The notes beneath the pieces were generated by a model. The model did no database searches, had not been told where the DNA came from, and saw only the letters and a list, made by a program, of their open reading frames with translations. From positions 54,354,945 to 54,418,944 of the forward strand of contig NC_086384.1 of the NCBI RefSeq assembly GCF_036588685.1: 64,000 nt of DNA, in the 5' to 3' direction. Every line of letters begins with the position of its first letter. The stretch's first letter is position 1. The stretch is from Mytilus trossulus. Taxonomy: Eukaryota; Mollusca; Bivalvia; Mytilida; Mytilidae. The translations under genes and the position numbers were made by a program. This document shows, in pieces, positions 47,633 through 59,320 of this stretch.

Positions 47633-50600
47633 GTATGTTACATTAAACTATTAGAATTCAAATTGATGGTAAGTTACATTAAACTATTAGAATTCAAATT
47701 GATGGTAAGTTACATTAAACTATTAGAATTCAAATTGATGGTAAGTTACATTAAACAGAATTCAAATTGAAATCAACATTAAAAAAATCAATAATGATAC
47801 ATGTCTAATAAATAAATAATCGACTTACGAATAATGATACAAACATTGGAATGCAACGGGTTTGCTAAAATATCACTAAACTGTTAAAACTGCAATTTCT
47901 TGTCGAGCCTGCGACAAAAATCCTGCGACTTTTGTCGCAGAAAGCTCGTAATAGGGACAGTGATCCGGCGTCGGCGGGTACGGTAACTACGGCGGTGGCG
48001 GCGTTATCACACGTCTTAAAAGATGTGTATTTTAGAAGGTGGAATACTTGGATACTTTGTATATAGATGCGTTATGTTACGAAGTTTCCGTCTGTCACAT
48101 GTCCATTGTCCTTGATCATATTTTCATGGTTGAGTGACCGCCTCGAAAAAAGGTAACAAATTTTTAATATTAATTATTATGAATCATAAGATAACTATAT
48201 TTGGTATGTGATTATCTTGTAAGATGCTCATGCCCGTCAGACAGTTTTCACTTGACATTGACCTCAATTAACGGATAAGTGAATAAGGTTAAGTTTTGGT
48301 GGTCAAGTCTATATCTCAGATACTATAAGCAATAGGTCCAGTATACTCGGTGTATAAAAGGACTGTTAGGTGTACATGTAAAACTGGCAGGTGTCATCTG
48401 TCCTTGACCTCATTTTCATGGTTCAGTGGTCAACTTTTATTTTTTTCTTATACTATATACAATAGATAAACTGATTTGGGTGTATAGAAATAAAAAAAAA
48501 CAAAAAACAGTTATTGATTTAAATACACATCTAGCTGACACCGTACGACTTTATCAACAAGATTGATAAAAAAATATGAATATAAAAATACTGCTTTTAA
48601 CAAATGTCATTTTGCTAAGTTACGTGATGAGGAAAATAAAAATCTGGGAAATCATAAACAATGGAAAGACTTTAAAAACACTGAAAGTTATACAAACTCT
48701 GAAATGGAACAAGTCGCAAAAGAGAGTATTTAAACAATAGCTGGTCTAATTGTCTAGTAATATATGTTATCATACGCTTGTGGTATTTTTTTCAAAGTTA
48801 AGATATACTATACCAAAAATGACTTCCTACATGTCCTATGTTGCAAATGATATTTTATCCAAAAAAAAAATATCGCTACTCCCAATAAGAAACAAGCAAT
48901 TCAGTCTTAAAAGAAATCTATCAAAATATGCACTGAAGATGGTAATGAAGTTTATTTTTCATACTACATTTATTTCAAAGCGATCAAATCAAGTTTGTTT
49001 TTGCTTCTTGATTTGAAAGGAGGTGATAACATTCCATCTGTAATAAACTTGTGAAGTTGGATGATTTTTTTGAAAGTCACATTAGAAATGAATATATTTG
49101 TGATAGCATTAAAATAAAATGTTTGTGTTTTTTATTGCAGTAACACAGATTGTTGATGATGAGAGCGAGAACAGAGAACGTATTTCAAGGATGTCGCTGG
49201 CTATCATTGATACTTTTCCAAATATCTTTCGAGATATCATACGTTCAACTATTTCTCCAAAAGAATTATATCAAAAGTGCAATCCACATCAATGTAGTTT
49301 CTCTGCAGACCAAAGAAACTGCTTACGTGAATTACAATCTTCAAATTCCTACGATTCATTCGATATTTCATTGATTTATAAATTGTTGAGACAATTTGAG
49401 TTGGTTTCAACCCCTTCAAAAGGATGGGGAAATGTTCCAGACAAAAAAGATATACAATTATCAGATGATGTAGAGCGTATACGTCGCTATAGAAACCAGC
49501 TAGCCCATCGCAGCAGTACAACAATGACGAAGGGGGAATTTGATAATTACTTCGATCAGTTTTGTGGTATTGGCAAAAGAATAGATCGCAACTTTTTCCA
49601 AAAGGCAAATTATGAGTGCCAGATCATTTCACATCAGACGTGCAGGATGGATATTCAAATGCAGATCAAATATAACAACAGCTTGAAGGAACTGGAGAAC
49701 TTGAGATGTGAGATATACATGTAATAGTTATCTTAAGGCAATACTAATTCCTTGTTTTGAATACCTTATGATCTGAAGGGTTGGCTGTGGTATAAAATAT
49801 TTCCAACCCTGGATTTCCCCCGTCGGACAGTAAATATTTGCTTAACTGGTGATATCTTTCATTTGCTATTACATGACCACATCTAGTCGCGACAGGGAAG
49901 TAAGATATGAAGGCTCATAAAGGATGAGTGCTTCACCCAATTGTTGTCTCCATAGCCAATAATTCATGTTTGCCTTGCTCACACTACAAACAAAGATAAG
50001 GCTGTTAAGCTACCTATGAGATCATATTGAACCCACCACTTCTCACACATACAATAAAGTTAAGAATATGTGATTTCGTTCATATATTCGTGTCATTGGT
50101 TGATATACATTGTAATGAGTTTGTTTGATCAGGTTGAATGAAGCTACCCATTTTTGTCGAGCAAGCGACTTTGTCTCAGAAAGCTCGGCATAAGAATAGT
50201 GATCTGACAGCTGCGATAGCTTACTTATCAAAAGCCTTGTATTTCTGAAGGTGTACGACCTAGATGCTTCATACTTTTTATATAGATGTCTGTTGTTATG
50301 AAGTTTCCGTCTGTCATTTGTCCATTGTCATTAACTTCATTTTAATGGTACAGTGACTACTTGAAAAGTTTAGAGTTTTTGTAATGATGATGTTTCTTTT
50401 ATTATGAATAATAAAATAAATATATGGCAGTTGTAATCTAACCATGACCATATTTATAGGTTCAGCTGTTGTTTTCTAATACTGAATGCAATAGGGCAAC
50501 TATATTTGTTGTATGCAATATTTTACTATGTGCATCTCAGTCTAACATGTTTTTCTTGACCGTTAACTCATTTATTATAGTTTATTGCTCAATATTGAGT

Positions 50601-53600
50601 TTATATTTGTTTATCTTTCTTTATTCAATGTATAACTCAATCAACAAAACATAAGTGCACACGCAAAATTATTCATAACTTTCATATTAAGTCGTGGCAA
50701 TGTCTGTATATTTTTGACATGCGATTTTCAATGTCCCTCTGGTATCTTTTTATCCCATTTTCATGACATGCTTAACTCATTCATGTCAACTTGTCTAGAT
50801 TACGTTCTACGTATTCTTAATTGTATATATGACTTTTCCCTCAAAGGTATCAATTGTTGGTTATTATGTTTATGGTTTACTAGATGCGTTTGATTATGTG
50901 TTGTACGCGGACTAGCTTTATGTGTTGTATACATTTGTTTAAGGTGTGCATATCTGTCTGACAGGATTATTTAGATCTTGACCTCATTACCATAGATCGT
51001 TAAAAATGTAAAGTTCATGTGATGCCAGTAGTAAAACCTGTATCTTAAATTCTTTAAAACTTTTAACATAAAACAGAATGGTCAGTAAAGATAGCGAGAC
51101 ATTACAGTGCATACACTCTTATAATATAGTAGGTTGAGGAATATGCAGCATATATTAATATTTGTTTTACATATTTGAATTCACAGTGAGATTCGAAAAT
51201 CACCCAATAAAGTTTTTCTGGGGAGACAGTTTCGATAGATGCTTGTTGAATCTAAGATCAATGTTGAAGAGCGAAAAAATAGAAGGTAGGTATAATGCCT
51301 AAATGTTCGCAGTTTGTCTGTTCAAGTCTAACGAAAATGTTATAAAGCCGAGTATATTATGACAAACGCAAGATCAATATAGACAAAAATGACAGGAACG
51401 CTTGACACACCGTTGTCATGTACCTATCTAGAAACAGTCGACATTAAATCAGTGAAAAGAAAAGGAATGAAAAAAATATCAAATATAAGTTTTCCGAAGA
51501 AGTTTTATGACTGCTGGTTGCACTCATTTGTTATTCAAAACTCTTAATGGCACAAACATAAATATAAGAATTGTTTTACTCTCTCAGATTGTTAAAGTAA
51601 ATATTCTATTTTTTTTATGTTGATTTTAAACAGCGTAACTACAACATTGCATTAGGGAGATTCATTTATGAATAACTAGGTATCTAGTACTTTTCTTCAT
51701 CCGTCAAAGAAATAATAAAAAGGTATATCAACAAGAACTATCATTAAAAAAGATATTCGACGTAGTAACAAATTGTTTTGTGAATATTCTGATTATATTT
51801 TAATAAGTGATTTACCATTTTTAATTAAGTAACGTTTTCTCTGTTTGTGTTCAGTATTCTCGATGCTATTATCTTTACAAAACCCCGCGGAAATCTCACA
51901 TGCGTAGGTACGTTCTAAAAGTCATGTACGTTCGTAAAACAGAGTTTACATTAACAATTATATAATTGTCCCGAATAAACAGCTGTCATTGATGCAAAGA
52001 GCTATTGGAGAAACAATTATTTTAATAAAATTATAAATCTTTGTTAGATCTAGTTTTAATATTAGTTTTTCACTTTCCTTTCCATCACGATTTAATTAAC
52101 GAGACGTTTTTCAAACACCACCAAATCACCCACCATGACAGCATTTTGTCCAATGACAGAAAGGATTTTCGAGCATGCGTATTCTGTTGCCATAGTTAAG
52201 CGTCCTTAAGCTCAAAGGCCACAAACCGAAACTATATACCGACTACGTCGGAAAACATCTGTGTTCCCCTCATTTTAGTAGGTGGTTGCATCCAATTAAT
52301 TCCAGTAAACTTGCAAATAAAGATACATTAGAAATTAGAGGGTCAATTATGTATCTTGATCATTTACTCGATATTGACACAGAAAAATGTCTTCCAACTA
52401 GAATCAATGACAAATTGGATGATAACAATTTTCAAATTGTATACTTACGTTTTTCAGTAGAAACATATCGCTACACAATCATATGATGTTTGTCTATCTC
52501 AATGTATAGTAAGTGCTCATGCTTGGTCACATAATACGAAGTTTTAAGCGTGTTTCAAACACAGATAACTTTTTCCAACAAATTTGTGCAGAATAACGAC
52601 CATAGTCGACACTTCATACATTTTACGGTTACCATCACCAATTGACGGAAACGATGTAACTCTGTCTCAATTCACTAAAAAACATTCGTTTGCAGTTTTA
52701 AGATACAAGCACACTCGGCTAGTCCCTTGTTTTACTAAGGGTGTACTATTTTTTTATTTTTGAATTCCGACTCATTATTGATTCTACGGCAGGTGATGCA
52801 TGCGTTCCTTCAATTTCCAAAAAGCTATTAATTGGTTAAGTAAGGCGAGAGTTTGGCACTTGAATGTCCGTGCAGTTACTTCGGCCGCTTATTCATTTGT
52901 TATTCAATGATTTTCAAATGACTATTCTAATGACAAAATGGAGATCAAGTACGATTCTTACGACTTTTACCCTTTAGGGTTATGTTCCTTGCAACATTGC
53001 CAAATTGCAAGTTAAGCTATGGAATCTTCTACAATGGATTCTAAATTATAATATATTGTAAAGAATGACACAATGGGAGGTCAAGTTCAAAATGTATGAT
53101 TTTAATTTATACCGCTTATGAAGTTAAAAAAGTTAAAAATAAAGTAGTTTTTGTGCACCTATTCATAAACCGGTCAATCAATGCTCTTTAATTTTCCATA
53201 TGATGCTATTGATGAGAAATCGATGGTTGAAATTTGACATTTTAAGCAATGACATTCAGGCGTTATAAACCTATACATATTGGAAACCCTAGTTTGAACA
53301 TTTGACAGCATATCCCTCGTTTTGTGATTGCTTTTTGTTTAATTTCTAACGAAAGTATTGTAAACTATCAGCTTTTCATTTCTTTTGAATATTAAGCAGT
53401 TTCTTAAACAGACAATAGACTGCTGTACCCCTATTAAAAGACATTTTTAAACTATTATATCTGTTTGCTTTGTTCCCACATCGGCGTCAAGTTAATAGAA
53501 TTCGATGCGATAGTCATACAAGTGAAAGGTTTTCCTAGCTATAAAACCAAGTTTAATCCACCGTTTTCTACATAAGAAAATGCCTTAACCAACTCAAGAA

Positions 53601-56600
53601 TATAACTGTTGGTATCCATTCATTTGATGTTTTTGACTTTTAATTTTGCCATTTGATTAGTGGTTGTCCGTTTTGATTGTTTTGGGGCGTTTTTGAGATT
53701 TTACTATGAACCCCTCGAGGGTATATATTTTTGGTATGACCTTGCTAAAAACATTCATCCTTGTATATTAAAGTTTCAATGTGATGTACCGAACTTTATC
53801 ACAATATTTAATTTCTTTTTGTAGGAAGACGAAAAGTCCGTGTACAGATCATCTTCCAAAAAGAATCTGATATCGGGAATACTATTGATATTCTAAATTC
53901 CCTTAAAACGGAGATTAATGAAGACTTAAGTGGAATTGAATTCATTGTTGCCACACGGGGAAGTATTGTTCTGAATGTAGAAATATTCCAGGAAATGATG
54001 GAAACAAATGAGATATTGCAATCCACCTTGTCTTTATTTATTGGGAAAATTTTGAAGATCATTCAGACATCCTCTATTGAGAGCATTGATATGGTTATTT
54101 TACCCGTAGAAGGTTTGTCATTTGTACTAGTAGTTCCTGAATATCAAAGCTATGATATTAAGATACTATGTTTATCATGTATGTTTAGTACTGTATATTT
54201 CAAAAGATTGTTTCAAGCGGTAACCTAATCATATGAATTCTAATTATTTGTTTGGTTTTCTTAGCAATCAGCAAATTTTTAGAAATAATATGTGTGAAGT
54301 GCTGAATAAAATAAGCAAAAGTAATACGTTAAATGTAAGAGTTCATGATTGATTATTTTATCGATGTTGATTTGAACTATTCATTTTCCATTTCATGCAT
54401 TTTCAGGGCTAAACAAAATCAACTTTCATTTTACCGGGATAAAGGGTTGGAAATTTCAATCGACACTGGAAATTGATGGATAAATACACATTTTTTTGCA
54501 CGCCTGAAAAGTTGGCGCACGACATATGTAACGTACAAAAAGCGTGGCAATTACACTTAAAAGATATGAACTCATCATATATACTTGGATTCAAATTAAG
54601 TACGTTAGACGCACGTTTCATCTAAACATCAAAGAAGCTCCAATCAAAAAAATTTGGAAAAGGCAAAATAAAATACTAAATTGGAGAGCATCAGTTCAAA
54701 GCACCGCTAAACGCACGCTACACATTAGCATATGTTCTACTGGCACAACCATGGCAACGGAAGCATTCAAGCGATTTTATTTTTTTCTTAACCTCAGTAG
54801 AGTATTTTATATAAAAAGCTTCAAAATAAAATAAAAAAAACCCACATATATGCATATCTTTAGTAATATATAAACTGCGTTGGCCTTATGCATGTATATG
54901 TATACATGTACATGTATGAAACGTGATTGATTTTGGAACATTCAAATATTTGATAAAGTTGAATTATAGTTTGATTAATAGTTTTCTTTAAAAATCTCAA
55001 TTTTAAACAGTTGCATACTTTGCATATAGATATTTAAAACCCGTAATAACATCACAGATTTATTGATGTTCAATTTTATAAGTTCGATTGATATCCGATA
55101 TGTGTTTATCCCACATATGTGACATATAAAACCTACGCCGTGTTCACATTGACATAAATTCAGTGTTGTGTTAGTGTAACTTACACGTAAACACAGTTAC
55201 GTTCTCATTGATAAAACTCAATGTTTGCATTGTAGTTTAAATCATGTTTTGTCCACATGCAATCGATAGTCAACGATTGTAAACACCGACTTGTACACAG
55301 AAAACATCATCTATGTTATTTAAAAGATAATATTCACATGGTACAAGAACACAATATGAAAACATGTCACAGTATAAAAAATAGATAAATTCTATAGAAA
55401 ACTTTCAAAATACGTTCTTGCAATGTATATATCTAAATAGACAAAACTGTCGGTAAAGAATTTGATAAAGTATATAATAGAAAAAAAACACCTCTTCTGA
55501 TTTTATTGCCTGCGAAATGTGTCCGTGAAAATATTTGACGACTATTCAAATTTACATTTTTTTTATTTCAATCTTACAGAATACTCACAATAGAATGTAA
55601 CAACAACAACTGCAGAACCAGTTCGCTTAGACTTCGATATAGAGGCGGACTTATTTGAAACTGACGATCAAATGGAAGAGCAATTAAGAAAAATATCCAA
55701 AGCCTTTTCTAAACCTTCCAACGGAAGCGGAACAAGCACCAATATTACTGCAACACTCCTACCTTTTTATTTTGGTAAATAGATTGCGAATACTTTTAAC
55801 TAAAATATACCTTATTATTATATCAATGAAAAATGAACCAAATCATTTTTAATTTATTCAAATATTTATTTCTGTTTTCTTGAATTAAAAGCAGGTTACA
55901 ACAGACTGGTTTTAGAAATTAAATTAACAACAATTTATACATCTTATGCCTAAAATAAATAGCCAAATGCATGTGATGTTTACTTACTGGAAGAAAAGTA
56001 AGTCCATTGATCATAAACAAACTTTCCAAGTTTGGTACAAATCCAGGATAGTTAAAACAAATATAACTTTTTTTAAAAATTCAACGACGGAGTATGAAAA
56101 ATGGTAACTGCCTGAAAAGGTAAGATCATTTATAAGTTGATACTATCTCTTGATCATAAACCAGCTTTTGTCGAAGTTTGGTAGAAATTAGTGATAGTTA
56201 AATAAAGTCATTAACATTTCAAAAAGTATAACCACTGAGTGAATATTTGTCGCCGGTGGCGCCGACGGAATGTAGGATCTGCGAGAAAGTCGCAGGCTCG
56301 ACAAAAATGACAATGAAACATTAATAAAGAAAGAACTACCAGCAACCGCTACTGACATGTCACCTTTAGAAATCCATTAAACTGATTAAAAGTGTTCATT
56401 ATATGAATATCAAGCGCAATCTCCCCGTTTGGTGTAAAGTATCATATTATAACATAATATTTGAAACATAACCCAAAGAGAGACAAAAGATTCTAGAGGT
56501 ACATTCAAACTCAAAAGTCGAAAATAAACTAACAACGACCTGGATAAAAAAGAAAACCACCAACAGACCATCAGTGGTATATAATACACAACAAAGAAAA

Positions 56601-59207
56601 CATGTGGCACCAGGGAAAAGTCTTATTCGATAGGTCCTATTGGTGAAAAGTGAACAGGATTGTAGTTACTACATTTGGAACAAATCCGCTATCACCGGAT
56701 ATTTCATAACGGTTAACCAACTCGAGATGGTATCTGTAAAATTATCAAAAGGGGGATTTCAACAATACAATTTAGAACTCTTGGTTTTAAAGTCTCCAAT
56801 CGAGAATAAACTGTCAAACAAGGACATTGTGAAAGGAAACATAAGCCTTAGAAAAAATGTGTTGTTTGTTCTCCTGACAACTTTACTGGCGGACTCATTT
56901 TTTTACTTGTTTTCATTTCATGGCTTATCATGCTTCCAGTACTCCTTTTTGAATAGAAAATTCAATACCTGAATAACATCGGACAATCCAACATCGCAAA
57001 ATTGTGACGTCGCACGAATTGCCAGAGTTGAAATTAGATGTTCATACATGTACATGATATTTTTGAGAATTTTTTTCTTCGTCAAACATTTCGTTGGTCC
57101 AATGCCATATTCTAACTTGTAAAAAGTTGTTGATTTTCTTTCTTGTTACGTTTGAGAATTGAAATTTATATTAAGCCGTTAGAAATTTACAGAAAAATTT
57201 TAGTGCAAGTTATTTTGAAATCAATTTCGAGATATAAAGTTACTTTTTAAGTCCATGAAACTTCAAATCAGGTGGTTATAACTCGATAGTGACCCTCTTT
57301 GCATCAGGTCGACATGCAGTTTAACGTTACGTAATTTTAATCATATTAGGCAATGTCATATCCAACACAGTCTAACGGCTACATCGTCGTTGGATGCCTT
57401 TGCATGCAAATATACATCAGCAATGTGTCTCATATGCTTAAATGCCACACAATCCAACTTAGTATTGTTAATAAAGGTTTCGGTGTACACAACAGATGGG
57501 TGGTAATGGACAAAATAAGAAGGAGAAAAGTGGATTAAAACCATTTTCCACAGTTTTGGGTAACCTTTCTGTAAATAATTTCGTTTTTTTAGCAGATGTC
57601 TTTAACTTTGACGATTGACATCACCAATAATAAAGAGACAAACATGTTTTGTGCCTACTGCATGCTTTAAACGTAATCAATTCAATTTTCGAATTACAAA
57701 CTTACCTTTATCGATGAAAAATGAATAGACATTATATTCAGTTTATTATTTCATACGCATTGATTTTTTTTAAATGAAAAACTTAAACTAGTCGAGTGTT
57801 GCGTTTCTAAGGTCTGTCAATATATAATAGGAAGATAGAAACTCTGAAAGGCAAAAGTAATCAGTACGACAAATACATTTAAGTCAATCAATAATTTCAA
57901 AGAGTTTTTCCCCCTCAAAAGGCGATTTTTACAATGAACAAATGAGCGGACCAGGCTGAAATGTTTGTTGGATCCTTTACAGCAGTTTGTCTTGCTTAAA
58001 TATTTAATTTTCAGCGTTATATTTACATTTGATGATTTTGTCTTGAAAACTATCATAAATGGATATTAGACATCAGGATTTACAAATAAGTTTTCACAAT
58101 GGTCAAAATCATCAACTTCTAAATAAGAATTATTGTTATTAATTAATGATATTTTAACATGTGCTGCCTATAAGTTTAAATACTATAATAGATAGATAGA
58201 AACTTTAACAGCAAAACATGATAAGAAAGACACGATGTTCATAAACTTTTACTTGTCTCTTCATGGATTAATTGCTCTTCGATGGTTTTTGGAATGCCTC
58301 TATTTGTGGCTTACTATAAAATATTTAAACCAATTGCTTGTTGAATTAATATAATTCGTTGATTTTTTATTTTATTTCAGAAACCACTGATTTTGTTGAA
58401 GCTCAGACACCTGTCGTACACAGCCTTCCTGTTTCTTTAATACTCCGTCAAAAGTTAAATATCAAATCATCAATTAATATAAAGCCGAGCAGTTTGGACT
58501 GTATCAAAATAGATGAAAAATTAGTGTTTGTCGATTGTGATAATAAACAACTTACTATTTGTAATTATGACGGTACTAAAATCCATCATATTTGTCTGCC
58601 CTATTATCCATGGCAAATAACACAGATAGATAGTAATACTGTTGCAGTGTCCTGTACAGATGATAAAACTATACTTATAACAAATATCTCAAATTGTTCT
58701 GTTGATAGTGAAATCAAAACCAGTAAATCTTGCTGGGGAATATCATATGACAATAATGAACTATACGTTAATATTGGGAAGGGAAAAATTGATGTGATGG
58801 ATTTGACAGGTCTATTCATACGTTCTGTGCCTTTACCGTCAGAAGGAATCTCCGACATAACTGTAGAAAAAGACAGGTTTGTCTGTAGCGACTTAAAATC
58901 AGTTTTCTGTTGCTCGTTAAATGGTAAAGTTTTGTGGGAATTCAAAAATGAGAAATACGAAAACTTACGTCGAGTGACAACAGATGACGAAGGGAACGTC
59001 CATGTGACTAATACTAAAACAAACACTGTAATAGTGATATCAAATGACGGTAAATATTATAGACAAATTCTGTCTGAATCAAATGAACTTATAAAGCCAT
59101 ATGGAATTTATTTTATCAAAAAAGATAATATTCTGATGGTTTGTAATGACTTAGGGGGAATGTTTTTTCTATTTGACGTCAAAAGAAACATTAATAAACC
59201 AAAATAA
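47098..59207 (+). CDS. Two-HEPN (DZIP3-like) protein with C-terminal beta-propeller, 6 coding exons
   Basis: Exons 47098-47632, 49141-49707, 51187-51285, 53825-54112, 55616-55774 and 58381-59207 join in frame with every intron in phase 1, giving about 824 residues. Residues 1-178 and 179-367 are two copies of a DZIP3-like HEPN domain. The second keeps R296-N297-x3-H301, the HEPN ribonuclease motif; the first has T111-N112-x3-C116 at the same place and should be inactive. Residues about 368-549 hold an alpha/beta region (FFWGDSFDRCLLNLRSMLKS, DLSGIEFIVATRGSIVLNVE). Residues 550-824 form a six-blade NHL/TRIM71-like propeller. Start: the ATG after the acceptor at 47067. By analogy with the multi-gene HEPN families of bivalves, a role in RNA-directed innate immunity is possible, but this is inference. 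No RING or other catalytic domain is visible. An upstream non-coding exon is likely but not found. Confidence 0.82.
47623..47770 (+). repeat. 36-bp tandem repeat of the exon-1 splice donor
   Basis: The exon end CAAATTGATG|GTATGT plus 26 bp of intron is repeated at 47659, 47695 and 47731, where the donor is GTAAGT. Four donors in all, each 36 bp apart. Reading past the first donor meets TAA within five codons. Confidence 0.93.
47900..48490 (+). repeat. Bivalve dispersed repeat with GC-rich head
   Basis: Begins TGTCGAGCCTGCGAC, CTTTTGTCGCAGAAAGCTCG, then GTGATCCGGCGTCGGCGG and blocks built on TCACATGTCCATTGTCCTTG, CATTTTCATGGTT repeated at about 180-bp spacing. Same family at 50151-51110 and 63388-64000. 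Lies in HEPN-gene intron 1. Confidence 0.85.
48590..49016 (+). pseudogene. Possible decayed coding fragment
   Basis: One frame at 48593-48732 reads FNKCHFAKLRDEENKNLGNH, KQWKDFKNTESYTNSEMEQV before a stop, and the next stretch (48750-49016) has a short frame SSNICYHTLVVFFSKLRYTI. It looks like broken coding sequence of unknown origin, perhaps a transposon protein. Confidence 0.25.
49141..49707 (+). CDS. HEPN gene exon 2: second HEPN, motif intact
   Basis: Acceptor TTTTTTATTGCAG, donor TTGAGAT|GTGAGA. Codes the same fold as exon 1 with shared landmarks (ISPKELYQKC, KGWGNVPDKKDIQLSDDVER) and the RNQLAH motif. Confidence 0.88.
50151..51110 (+). repeat. Bivalve dispersed repeat with GC-rich head, diverged copy
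   Basis: TTTTTGTCGAGCAAGCGACT, AGTGATCTGACAGCTGCG and GTCATTTGTCCATTGTCATT blocks; GC-rich head eroded. Lies in HEPN-gene intron 2. Confidence 0.7.
51187..51285 (+). CDS. HEPN gene exon 3, short linker
   Basis: Acceptor ATTCACAG, donor ATAGAAG|GTAGGT. Codes RFENHPIKFFWGDSFDRCLL and NLRSMLKSEKIE. Found by phase matching, and consistent with phase 1 on both sides. Confidence 0.78.
52286..52740 (+). pseudogene. Reverse-transcriptase-like remnant
   Basis: Reads MYLDHLLDIDTEKCLPTRIN and DKLDDNNFQIV, then, after a frameshift, SYDVCLSQCIVSAHAWSHNT, with further frameshifts and stops. The motif order matches a retroelement protein seen in many bivalve repeats. Inactive; lies in HEPN-gene intron 3. 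Confidence 0.5.
53825..54112 (+). CDS. HEPN gene exon 4, alpha/beta region
   Basis: Acceptor TTTCTTTTTGTAG, donor GTAGAAG|GTTTGT. Codes GRRKVRVQIIFQKESDIGNT to SSIESIDMVILPVE; alternating strands and helices, with no motif I can name. Confidence 0.8.
54570..54700 (+). repeat. Degraded mytilid-type repeat fragment
   Basis: AAATTAAGTACGTTAGACGC, ACGTTTCATCTAAACATCA is a diverged copy of the GTACGCCAGACGCGCGTTTC end. Confidence 0.5.
55616..55774 (+). CDS. HEPN gene exon 5, with two competing acceptors
   Basis: The acceptor ACAACTGCAG at 55615 gives an open frame EPVRLDFDIEADLFETDDQM to NITATLLPFYF. The first good acceptor, TCTTACAG at 55579, keeps the same frame but meets TAG at 55591-55593. 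Donor TATTTTG|GTAAAT. Confidence 0.7.
55960..56310 (-). repeat. Bivalve dispersed repeat, reverse copy
   Basis: Two blocks with ATCATAAAC...CAAGTTTGGTA (56010 and 56154) and an end GCCGACGGAATGTAGGATCT, CGCAGGCTCGACAAAAATG. Ends like the head of the family at 47900, in reverse. Lies in HEPN-gene intron 5. Confidence 0.65.
56480..56770 (+). repeat. Mytilid-type dispersed repeat, second copy
   Basis: Diverged relative of 46200-46680: AGAGGTACATTCAAACTCA, GGATTGTAGTTACTACATTT, CGGTTAACCAACTCGAGATG. Confidence 0.6.
58381..59207 (+). CDS. HEPN gene exon 6: beta-propeller and stop
   Basis: Acceptor TTATTTTATTTCAG. Codes about 275 residues with six blade-like repeats: KLVFVDCDNKQLTICNYDG, NTVAVSCTDDKTILITNI, NELYVNIGKGKIDVMDLTG, RFVCSDLKSVFCCSLNGK, NVHVTNTKTNTVIVISNDGK and NILMVCNDLGGMFFLFDV. 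Ends TAA at 59205-59207. Confidence 0.88.
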
Positions 59208-59320
59208 TTTCTTTCAACTAAGTTGTTTATCTTATACGTTGATAATATTAATGTCGTTTTATAAACGAAATATAAACTGTATTCATGATTATTTATTTAA
59301 TTCACACAAATTGCTATAAC

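Noticed and set aside
49249..49608. 119-residue minus-strand frame
   Set aside because: Shadow of the second HEPN exon.
58604..59026. 140-residue minus-strand frame
   Set aside because: Shadow of the plus-strand propeller exon, which has proper splice phase and repeat structure.
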